DNA from: Volutella citrinella
Lineage: Eukaryota; Ascomycota; Sordariomycetes; Hypocreales; Nectriaceae
Length of the DNA stretch: 64,000 nt
Reading direction: 5' to 3'
NCBI GenBank assembly: GCA_034401135.1
Contig: JAWZSP010000002.1
Span: 2,418,001 to 2,482,000 of the forward strand
Part shown: positions 20,841 through 31,102 of the stretch, one piece after another
Layout of the letters: each line of letters opens with the position of its first letter
How positions within the stretch are numbered: the first letter of the stretch is position 1
Notes under the pieces: model-generated
Told to the model about the DNA's origin: nothing
Seen by the model: the letters and a program-made list of their open reading frames with translations, nothing else
The model's database searches: none
Position numbers and translations under genes: made by a program

Positions 20841-21906
20841 ATGGGACACGAGGACGTCAAGCTCCCGCTCGAGGTTTTGGACGATGAGAAGCCGCTTCAG
20901 CCCGAAACGGTCGTCCACACCTCGACACCCGCGAAAACTTTGAGGATATATCGCCGCGCCATCCTCGGTCGGAAACACCTCTTCGCAGATTCAGACACCA
21001 GCCCAGGCCAGTACTTTGTCAAGAATCTCATCCCAAACAAAAATGCTCGCAGGTGGACGCCCGTGTTCTTCCGAGGCGACAACCCAAAGTACACCCCCTC
21101 TAGCAGGGCCATCGCTCGAGCCTGGCGCTCCGAGTCATGGAGCTCGTTCCGCATCCAGTTTGGCGATGGCGTGTCCGAAGTTATGGAGAACCAGAGGAGA
21201 GTGAGAGTGCGCAAGTGGTATGAGTTCCGACAGAAGTGCAGGAAGTTCTTTCGCATGAAGCCAACCCCACCCAAGGAACCCCTCGAGGAGGAGGAAGAGG
21301 TCAAAGGCCTTGTCATGCCTCTGGAGATGGAGAGACAAGCCTTTGTAGGCAGAACCCTGAACTGGAAGTTGGGGGGAGAAACCTACCGCTGGACGGGCAC
21401 CCGACAGTTCCTGCCACAGCGCTGGAGGAACTGGAAGTGGATTTCCCATGATCTCAAGGTACGAACCGTGGCTCCGAATGATTATAATACAATATGCTGA
21501 TAATTTGCAATAGCTCGTCAACTCCGAAGGTGTCGTCATTGCTACCTTTGAGAAGGACCGTTGGGCCACCTTCAAGAAGGCCTTGAAAACGGGGGACAAG
21601 GCCAACCACAAGAAGCGGTATTACGGCACCCTTACCATATACCCAGAAGCGTACACATGCACGAATCTGGACTGTATTGAGAACGCGCATCGACATGAGG
21701 AGGAGCTGAAGGCCAAAATACCCAATGACGAGGAGAGGCGCAAGAAGGCGCCAATCAATAACCTCAACCTGGATGGCCCCCACCAAGGCGAAATGATTGA
21801 AGAACTCATCGTGTTCACCTGCTGGATCGCGATAGAGTCGGAGCATCGTGCGCGATACAAGATATTCGATCTGCTCCAAGCCGTCGGTGAGATTTTGGGT
21901 GGGTAG
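20841..21906 (+). CDS. Tubby C-terminal-like (LURP-one type) fungal protein
   Basis: Exons 20841-21458 and 21514-21906, 336 residues. The 55-nt intron has donor GTACGA, branch CTGAT and acceptor AATAG; it joins WKWISHDLK to LVNSEGVVIATFEK. The ATG at 20841 is preceded by AAAA, an optimal context; the longer frame to 20793 starts with TTG and was trimmed. Architecture: a Pro/Glu N-terminus, ILGRKHLFAD, a central basic region (RVRKWYEFRQKCRKFFRM), then strand-rich WKLGGETYRWTG and a last hydrophobic helix (ELIVFTCWIAIESEHRARYK). The strand pattern ending in a buried helix is that of tubby-like folds; this is inference from layout. Function unknown. Confidence 0.82.
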
Positions 21907-22107
21907 GCTTGTTTCATCTAGCAGCCTCAGGGACTGGGTTTTAAGGGGAAACGGGAGCGGGCGTTTTGCTCTTGGACATATTTTTCGGGTTGAAGGCCAA
22001 CACTCACATAGTATTTCTCTTTGTACTCATCGTCATGAATGGCAGGGTCTCTATTAATTCATATAACCCCTAAACGACGGGTAGCGCTCAATCCCATACC
22101 TCCTCAT

Positions 22108-23298
22108 TTAGCTGGACTCTGTAGCCGCCTTGAGCTTGAGTGTGGCACCGATAAAGTCCTTGACCGTCTCTCGGAAGGTGTGATACTTTAGGCCAAGTTC
22201 CTTTGCGGCCGTCTCGCCATCGAGGCCATGGCTTTCATTCACCGGCTGCTCCTCCAGAGTAACAGTGCCCTGCAGCTGGGGGAACTCCTCGACGATGATC
22301 TTGGCCGCCAGGCCATATGAATACCTCTCGGCGGGGCCCAGCGTGTACCGCTTGCCGCCGGCTTCCTTGCGCAAAAAGGCCTCGACGTGCGCGGCAGCCA
22401 GGTCGCGCACGTCGATCCAGAAGGGAACCCGGGCCGTGGGGAGGGGCTTCACGCCCGTCGCGACGTCCCACAGGGTCGCGGCCGACTCGTTGAGCTTGTC
22501 GACGCTGGGCACCGGGTGCACCGTGGGGCCGAACACCATGGCCGGGCAGAGCGTCACGATGTCGAAGCCGGGCTTGTTCTCCTCGACAAACGCCCAGGCC
22601 GCCTTCTCGGCGAACTTCTTGGACCCTCGGTACCCGACCACCGGGCCGCTCGCGCTGTCGGCGGCCTCTTCGTACGTGAGCGGGTTCCAGTCTGCGCCGG
22701 TGTAGGTGAAATACGGCGGGGCGCTGCGGTTGATGTCGACGACTGAGGCGAAAGACGATGTGATGACGACGCGCTTGATGTTGGGGTTCTTGGATGCCGC
22801 CTGGAGGACCCCGCGAACTCCGTTGATGGCCGGAAGAATGAGCTCCTTTTCGTTATCTGTGACGTCAAAGGTGAATGGCTAGAGCCGCGGTCAGCAGTCG
22901 ATGCAAAGACACGGGGCTGCGGTGCTCTTGTACGCTGGCGACGTGGATGAGCCCACCGGCCCCATCGACGGCCTCTTCCAGCCTCCCGGGCTTCCCAAAG
23001 TCGTCAATCAGGGCGATTTCGAGCTTGTCGCTGTACTGCGGGCGAGCCTCGAGGAGGGCGTCGCCCTTGGCCTTGCTCCGGGCTGCGGCTCGCACTTTGA
23101 GGCCGCGCGCGAGCAGGTTATCGACGACATGTGCGCCGATGAACCCCGTCGCACCGGTCACGAGAATGGGCAGACTGTTCTTTGTTAGCAGTTGTGTGAC
23201 AGACTAAGCTGGAGGGTGTGCTTGCTCTGCTGAAGCCATTGTGTTTCTGAATTGCCCCACTTCAAGTGCGAGTTGTCAGGTAAAAGGTACCTTTTCAT
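22108..23298 (-). CDS. NAD(P)-dependent reductase, GRE2/cinnamoyl-CoA-reductase-like SDR
   Basis: Extended short-chain dehydrogenase that reduces ketones or aldehydes with NADPH. The preferred model reads leftwards: 23298-23291 (8 nt), 23174-22934 and 22878-22108, 339 residues. Seen: the cofactor loop VTGATGFIGAHVV, catalytic Ser in VVITSSFASV, Tyr/Lys in VVGYRGSKKFAEKAAW, and VTLCPAMVFGPTVHPV. The second intron is secure (donor GTACAA, branch CTGAC, acceptor CTAG). The start is not: the intron before SLPILVTG ends in a perfect TGCTAAC...CAG, but the only donor that gives an ATG in phase is GTACCT after ATGAAAAG. A second ATG at 23239 runs into TAG in frame. It converges on the tubby-like gene. 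Confidence 0.87.
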
Positions 23299-25156
23299 AA
23301 AGAGGGCAGGCACGGTCGGTTTGATCAAAAGAAGGCAATGGGAGCTTATATAATACGAGGAGCATAATTATTTGCAAGCAATGTCCTCCACCCCAATTGA
23401 GGGCCAGACCCCCACGCTGAGACAGAACCAACTGGCGGCAAAAACAGGACCGGCCATCTCGCCGACCCTGGTAGGCGGGACCACGGTGGCTACCTAAGTA
23501 GGTAGAAACGCCCTGATTAGTTCTCATGCGAGCAGATGCCACGCCTTGACGGTCCACACACGCCATCGATGGTGCAACAAGACGCGAGAGCCCCCTGATG
23601 TAAGGACTGGCGAGCGTCGAGTTCTCGCACGCAATCTGACCCCAACGTCACAGTAGTACGAGATTGGGGGGCTTTCAGTTGCAACCCCGCCATGATGGGA
23701 TTGGGGAGTCTCATGATGCGGGGTAGCCTCTGTCCGCTAGCTCATGATGCAATTCAGAGAGGGGCTACTCGGTGGGTCTTATCATTTCGCCCCAATGGAC
23801 AGTACGAATCACCAAGCGCACAATTGCCAAGTGCAAGGCACCCGCGCTGTGTGCGGGCTGATGATGAGACACTGGTTCTCATGATGGAGCCTGGGAGGAT
23901 GGGGTTGGTGGCACATGCAACCGTACCTTATATTTGGAGACATCGTCTCATGACACGGACTATTCGGCCGAGCCATGGAACCAGACGCGAAGCTCTTTTG
24001 CCCTTCCCTCCTTTTGGATGAGATAAGAGCTCGGCGTGTGCAATAGAATACATTCCAAGCAGCCAACACCGGCTAGGACCAGCCAAGCAAGTGTCCCTTT
24101 GCTCGGCATTATGGGCTGGCCGATGCGTGTACCTGGAAGGCGCCGTTGGAACGACTTGACATGACGGTTGCATCCATTCACATTACACGGTTAGCAGGAG
24201 GCGCTGGATAGTCACCCTCTCATGCTGCAGCCTCCAGCCCTCGACCCACTCCGGAGGTGCAGAGTCCGATTCGCGATGCCGGCATCAACGGAGGGCGCTG
24301 GCCGGGAAAAGCGGGACTAGCTGGGCACTCGGCCGGTCGAGGGCGCCATTGGCCAAGGCTGGCTGGATGCGGAGACCCCGCACGCCATCGCAGGGTGAAC
24401 TGACGACATGGGGGTCTGGGTGGGGGGTCCGCGGGGGGTCACGACGAACTCATGGGCTGGCTGTGGGCAAATCAGCCTGCCGTGACTGGACGCAGCAGTC
24501 ATCGACGACGCCGAGGCCATTCACCCCCTGAGGATGGCGTGCTCGGTGAGGTGAGTTCTTGAGCTGCGTTGATGTCGACAAGGAGAAAAAATCGACGACT
24601 CGAGCAGGAATGCCAGGTCGGTCATACTAGGTTCCATCTCCACCTCCGGGCTGGGCAGATCGCACCTCATTGTGCAAACTCACAGCCCGTGGCCATTCGC
24701 CGTGCCTGCCGCCTGCTGAATAGCGTCGGCCCGTGTTGCGCCGCTGTCTGCCACCAACCTCCGACCACGGTGCCAGACGTTTTTTTAATTTCTTCAACCT
24801 CCCGCTGTCCAGCATCCCGAACAAAAAAAACTACACCGGGCACACCTGGTGTCTCGTGCTGGCCCAGTCCCCTCGACAATCGCAACCGCAATCGCAATCG
24901 GCCACGCGACACACAGCCGAAAGACGTTCCGCGCCTAGCCTCCAACACCCGATCGCCGTCCTGTCGCGGGCCCACGAGGCTGCCTGCGGTGTAACCAGCT
25001 CGTCCGGGCGCGCGCCCCCAGACTCAGCCGTTCCAGTGCAACACTGCTCGGGCCTGCCGGTCACTTCACAGCGATCATAAATCCTCGCAGTGGCCGCCGC
25101 CTCCCCAGTCCAGGTTTTGCCTGGCTCTCCCCCGCAGGCCTACTATCGACCGCTGC
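23299..25156. other. Divergent upstream region between the reductase and the first zinc-cluster regulator
   Basis: 1.9 kb with no supported gene. TTATATAA at 23347-23354 is a TATA element about 50 bp from the reductase start. GCAATC/GCAACC repeats occur near 24878-24898. As the shared upstream region of a reductase and a transcription factor, it is a natural place for regulator binding sites, but I see no repeated CGG...CCG pair that I could call with confidence. Confidence 0.45.
23347..23354 (-). promoter_or_regulatory. TATA element of the reductase gene
   Basis: TTATATAA, a palindromic TATA element, 49 bp upstream of the preferred reductase ATG at 23298. Its closeness makes the leader very short if 23298 is the true start. 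Confidence 0.45.
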
Positions 25157-27559
25157 ATGTCCCTCCATGGAATCGCCATGAGGGCTGCCTGCGTTCAATG
25201 CCGTGTCCGAAAGGTGAGTTGGCGACGCAGATGCCGGTCCATCGGCCCCGCGAACCCCGTCCGGATGGTCGTCATGTCTCGATGCTGACTTGCTGCTCTC
25301 TTGATAGGTCCGGTGCGACGGCACCGTCCCGCGCTGCCGAACCTGCGAGCGCCTCCGCTTCCAGTGCTCGTTTGAACACGACGGATCCCAGCCCGTGGGC
25401 CAATACTCGCCTCGGTTGCCGCCCAAGTGCCGTGGGTCCAAGGCGTGCCTTGAGTGCCGGGCCATGAAGGTCCGCTGTTCTGGCGATAGCCCCCAATGCA
25501 CCAACTGCAATCGTCGAAACCGCCGGTGCCATTACTCGTCTGCAAGAGGTGGCTCTCCCCAGGCCTCGTCGGTAACATCAACCTCCATCGGAGCTGCGGA
25601 CGCGGCCATGGAGGACGCCAGCCAAGACGGCGTGTTTGATGCCGCATCCAACAACGTCCAGGAACAAACCGACGCCTCTGACGACACGATAGAGCCCCCG
25701 GCCTCGAACCGAGGATCCCCCCCTCAGCCGTCCCCATCCGACCATGCCATCATGGCTCTGCTAGAGATGTACTTTGAACGGCTATACTCTCTCCCGTCAT
25801 ACAACTTCTTCCACAGAGCCACCATAATCCAGCGGAGCCGCAACAGGACCATCGACAAGGCTCTGCAGTTGGCCATCTGCGCGCTCACTGCGCAGCTCTT
25901 TGACGAGTACAGCGACGAGCGTGACGCATGGGCCCAAGAGGCCGAACGCCTGGTGCTCGACCGGCTGGACCAGCCGTCAATCTTCCGGATCCAGGCCTCC
26001 ATCCTGCTGATGCGATACCGTGCGGCGGTAGGGCAGTTCCCCCGCGCCTTCATCATGGCCGGGCTCACTGCTCGCTGGGCCGTCGCCCTGCGTCTCAACT
26101 ATGAGCACTCGCAGCTCGGCCCGCTCGCGCAAGAGGTACGAAGGCGGACGTTTTGGTCACTGTTCCTACTCGAGGACAGCTTTTGTGTGGGCATCAAGGA
26201 ATTCGAGCTCTTTGACGCCGACACGGTCCACCTGAAGCTTCCTTGCGAAGATGCCGACTTGGATGCCGAGAGGCCGGTGAGTACCGGGTATCTGCAGCCC
26301 GGCAAAGGCATTGAGCCGGAAATCTTGGGTCTGCGAGCCGCCTGGATTCGTTTGACAATGATTCGACGAGGCGCCATAAGGTAATTAATTGTGTCTTCTG
26401 TGCTGGTGCCATCAGGCGGGGGGCGCGGGCTGACGACGCCATCCAATTCTAGATTAAACCGAAGAGTCTCAATCAAGGAAGTCAGCTTCACAGAGCTTTT
26501 CTCGTCCATGGAAAGGATCTTGAGCGATCTCCTGCGTCTGAAGACTAAGATTGCCGCCAAGGACCAATACCCCCCTGCGGACAAGGAAGACGCCTACCGA
26601 TCTCCCTTGTACACCATCTTTGTGGGTGAAGCTGTCTCCAGCACTATCTATCTCCCCTGCTAACGCCCTCGAAGCACATGAGCTGGCACCACTGCCACTG
26701 CGACATCTACCGCATGTTCTTGACCGGGTACCCAGAGGCGACAGCGCATGCTGCAGTCGAAGGCATGTCGGCAGCCGAGAGACTGCTGATGAAGGAGAAG
26801 TGCCTCTTTCATGCGGAGCAGATTGTCAAGGTTCTTACCGAATTTGTGCAGAACCATGATGAAAGACTTATCCTAGAGCACGATGTCGCCGTCAGTGCCT
26901 ATCACGGCGCCCGGCTCACCTTGTTTGGCACGTACACAGGCTCGAACAACACGGGCGTGCCGATGCAGACAGCCATCAGCAAGGCGCAGCTGTGCTTGGA
27001 TATGATATCACAGTATTTCAAGTTCTCGGCCCAATTGAAAAACATGGTTCGCATCCTCTTTCGCATGAAAAAAGTTCTGGAGCGGCAGCTAACAAGGCAA
27101 AACAAACAATAGAGGCAAGAACTGGAGCGTGTGATTCAACAGCACCGCTCATGGCTTGAGTCGTCCGACTCCATGGCTGTGTCGACTGTCGACCTGACAG
27201 CCAAGCCACCACCCAAACTCACAAGCGATGCGTATATACGACAACGCCTTGCCATCCACAGTCTCCTCCGGCAGTCCGATTTTGTCGACGACAGCAAGGA
27301 CGCTGCGCCCGAGCCTCCGGGCGAGCCGGCGCTGAGCTGGACGGCATCGGAGGAGGAGCCCGGACAGGAGCCGGAGCGCGAGTGGACGGCCAGGGCGGCC
27401 GGGGAACTCACGACAGAGTCCACAAACGACCCTAATTTTCTGTTTGGGTTGCCATACAGCGGCGGCAGCCTGGACTTTAATAACGCGTGGGCGTGCAATC
27501 CTGCGCCGCAAGACCTGAGCGGCTACCTCGGGGCATTTGATGAGCAGTACATGTACTAA
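25157..27559 (+). CDS. Transcription factor with two Zn2Cys6 clusters and fungal-specific middle domain (first of pair)
   Basis: Five exons: 25157-25213, 25308-26380, 26453-26621, 26675-27046 and 27113-27559, 705 residues. Cluster 1 has Cys 12, 15, 22, 29, 32, 39 and is split by intron 1; cluster 2 has Cys 66, 69, 76, 83, 86, 93. Both follow C-x2-C-x6-C-x6-C-x2-C-x6-C exactly and each keeps the basic R-x-x-K-V-R-C. The middle homology region (about 125-330) includes YNFFHRATII, WAVALRLNYEHSQLG and EVRRRTFWSLFLLEDSF; another conserved block is MSWHHCHCDIYRMFLTGYPE. The tail is acidic and may activate transcription. Branch sites (CTGAC, CTAAC) support introns 1, 3 and 4. ATG 25178 is an alternative start. 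The gene at 31103 shares this rare layout. Confidence 0.88.
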
Positions 27560-30500
27560 TAGTTGCGCTTGAGGAACATGAAATCAAAACTTCTCGTGAC
27601 ACGATGTAGACTCTGTATCCATGACCCGCGGGTGAATCTCTCAAGTTGTGTTGAGTGCCCGATATCCCGGTCCCCGACAGCCCGAGGGGCCTGACAAGCA
27701 GCGTCATGGCAGTGCCACTCACAGCCCCTTGAATGCCATGATGGCTGACAATCTCGATTACCCTGCGGGTCAATCTCCGTCCACGAGACTTGCAGCAAGG
27801 AGCCCCGCGGTATGTGTTCCATGTTTAGTGACTGGGCCTCGTAGGGCTGACTCGGGTGTCGGATCTCGGGTCTTCACCATGCATTTTCGCCATTCGCTTT
27901 CACTTCCGGTGCTGAAATCACCATAGTGTCGTCCTCATGGCCAGCCTAGGATTTAAATATAATGATGTGTATCTTCCCTGGGACGACCTTATCATCGTCG
28001 CGGCTGGTGCAAGATTCGGCGTCGTTGTCCGTGTTCACAGAGTTGAAGACAACGAACAATATCAAGCTGCAACATCGGCCAAAGCCCCACATGAGCTCTG
28101 AACCAGCATCCAAGCCATCCAAGGGCGTCATGAAACTGAAAGCTGCTGCCGGCTTTGCTAGAGGTATTGCTGAATCATTGGACCACCCCACTCATGATCC
28201 GAAGTCCGCGCTCCAGGCCAAAGAAAGCTGCGGGCCAATGGCACCGAGAGTCGACCGACATGCGATGCCGCATCACCTCAGTACCGAGGGTCGTATGAGG
28301 GAAAAGGACATGTCAATTTCCAGACACTACTCAACACACCTCATGTGTATAGCATCTATGAAATATCAGGTTAAACTCGTCTATTCTGGTCGAAGCACCT
28401 TTCGTGGTCCGAGTGGGGTATGATTTGGCGCAGGCAGCTCAAGGGCACAATTCTGGCAAGGGGTTCCAGCTGGCGGTTGACCCCTCACCATGTTACGGAG
28501 TCGATTGTTGGATTTTGGACTGGAAAATGTCTTTTGATGTTGTAATCCCTGTGAGTTTGCTGCACGCCGTCCATGGTTTCGACGAGCACGCTTGTTGCGC
28601 AGAGGGTAAGTTCGATGTGAGATATTCTTATCAACCTAACTAGTAGCCAAGTCAGCGTTACAACTGGCAGTCAAATTGCCGCAGAGAAATTCTTTCAAGG
28701 AGGACGCGGGTTGACAACCTCATCATCATGAGGAAGGATGCAAATGGCGATGCCGAGCAGGCCTAGGCAAAGTTCAAACTGCTTCCGTTCTGGATGCTAA
28801 AGGCAGATTGGAAGCAGGAACATGCGCAAGCAAGAAAATTGCTGTCGGGAGAGACCATCAGTCTTAGCCTTAGGCTGAGTACTGCATCATGACTGGGAAC
28901 GCTTCAATTGAGGAAAGGGAAAATCAAATGTCGCATCAGTTGTGCTCGGCCTCTATTAATGAGGCCGGAACGCGCTGAAATGACACCCTCCTAATGTGAC
29001 GAAGCCTGCGGAGTAGCGAGCATAGAGTGGAGAGGTCATGGCTCCTTCGTGAAGATCATGATCTCTACACAAGGTGAAATGGGGTTTTCGGTAACAAGGC
29101 GCACGATGCCGACACCCGAGATACGTCCAGGACAATGAAAGAATGCACTCGGTCGCCCAGCTATGAGATGCAGCTCAGCACCTGTACCGTCTCGTATGAA
29201 TCCAGCTAAACGTTTGCTCCTTTTGCTTCTCCTGAGCTCGGCCGCGCCAACGGTGAGGCGGGAGCTAAATGGAGGCGCAGAGAGGGGGGCGAATTGGTGA
29301 TATTCCGGAAGTCGGGCGGGCGTCGGGCGACGGGAAAAATGGGAACATGACTTGGAGCCCAAGTGCCCTAGACGCGACTTAGTGGGTTGAGTGGGCCGAG
29401 TGGAACCAGCCCTCCCGCCCTAATTACTTCGGTTGGTCGCTGTTGACAGCCAGATAACGTCGCCTGCTTTCGGGTCGTCGGCGGCCAGCTACACTGCTCA
29501 ACTTCCTCACACCACTGCATGACACCAGCGGCTCACACCCCTGAGCGATTTGCCATCACCGCTTGTTCTAGCCTGGTCCATGCTGAACAACCATGGCGCA
29601 CCGCCAGAGCAAGGGCTTGACCAGGATCGAACCGCTTGTCGGTGCCGGTGCACTCTCATTGGCATCCGAGCATCTTTATTTCCTATCTGGTGGCGGCTGC
29701 CGCCCAGCGTCAAGCTTGAGACCCAATTGCGATGCTATGCTCGTCAGGATTGACTGCGACGCTTCTGCGTCCGTGGACTGCAATGTTCACTGCGGTCAGG
29801 CCTCGTTCGGTCACACTTCGTTGACATGCCCAGCCTGGCAGGCCGTGCGTGACACGAGCGCTTGGTCAGTGGTAGGGAAGGGAGGAACTGTCTGTCGCAG
29901 CTGGCGTCTCATTTGCCCTCGTTGTCAATTCGTGATCGTCAGCAGAAAAGACGTCAGTCACTCTGCACCCACCATCCAGGACATGCAGAGCTACGGCACA
30001 CACCAAGGGTTGCATTTGTGCATCCTGCGTTGCTGCGTTGGGGAGGGGTCAACCACCTACTTCCCGACATGGCGTTGAGACTTCCCGTTCCTCGCATAGC
30101 CCATGAAAACAGAGGAACCGGCCATCTTCCCGGCCAGCCCGGGTATGTATGACAAGCCAGGCAGTCGTACCTAGTTGGTGTGGTCGGATGGATCTTCGCC
30201 CAGACGGCCCACTTCAATCGCGCTCCAGTTCAGTTTGCACCTGGTCATGCGGATGGAATGGATGGTGGAGGCGGCCAGCGAGGCACTGACGCGCCTGTAT
30301 TGGTTAGGCGAATTCTCGTCGGTGGTCGCTGGTCGGAGGTGCTCCGCGCTCGCTGCCCTCCCTCCAATAGACCGTCTTGTCTTTTTCCGTGTTGCTTGAA
30401 GCCGCGTACTGCGAGGCTGACTACTACCTCTGTTGCTGCTGCAACTGCTAAGACGCGCATCGAAGTCTGTGTCGGCAGTTGGATTGAGATGCATCAGACA

Positions 30501-31102
30501 GCAGCAGCAGGATTGAAGGCTGGGGGAATTGGGTGGCCCACACTCAACACACGTCAGGACCCCGGGTAATGGGCCCCGCAGAAGAGGAGGGAGATACATT
30601 GGAACGTCGGGAGCTACCTACGACTACAGCAAGCATGACGGCTAAAACCGCGTACAGCGGGCGACTGAATAGGTACCGAAGCTCGGAAGTCCTCGTGCTC
30701 GGTTAGTGCCTTCCTCCTACTCAAAGTCGGCCATGAGGCAGGCGGCGCAGTGCCCGCCGCCTGCGTTTGCTTGGCAAGGTGGTAGGCGGCGTCTTGGGTT
30801 TGGTCTTCCATGGCGCTAGGATTTTGCCTGATGCAAGACGCAGCCGTACCTGCCAATTCTGACGGTGACCACCCTGCTGGTCATTCCGGCCCCGTTTTCC
30901 CACCACCACTTGCCACCTTTGACTCGAATCTAATCCATTGTCGCGTACTCAACGTCGCTGAACTTGCCAAACTCTGCTCCGGCCTCGCGATCCCATGACT
31001 GCCGACGCTCGACATCCCGGTGCATCGCCTCAGCCCTGAGAACTCCTCACTCTGGCGATGCGCATCTCTCCATGAGCCTATACTCACGCCCCATCCGCCA
31101 CC
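27560..31102. other. 3.5-kb region between the two paired regulators
   Basis: No secure gene. Protein-like fragments at 27937-28643 are listed separately. Frames at 29036-30600 on both strands are mutually overlapping and motif-free. The final kilobase is presumably the promoter of the second regulator; a C-rich leader precedes the ATG at 31103 (CGCCACCATGG). Confidence 0.45.
27937..28101 (+). other. Possible small ORF or gene relic
   Basis: ATGGCC in a good context opens 54 codons (MASLGFKYNDVYLPWDDLII then VAAGARFGVVVRVHRVED) with protein-like composition before TGA at 28099-28101. Just downstream, another frame reads MSSEPASKPSKGVMKLKAAA and stays open to 28423, and a third frame stays open at 28404-28643. 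Together they look like a frame-broken or unspliced gene, but I find no donor/acceptor pairs joining them in phase and no family. Confidence 0.2.

Noticed and set aside
23205..23239. Reductase start at ATG 23239 with a 30-nt intron removing the TAG
   Set aside because: The implied intron (23204-23175) is only 30 nt, shorter than fungal introns normally are, and its GTCTGT donor is poor.
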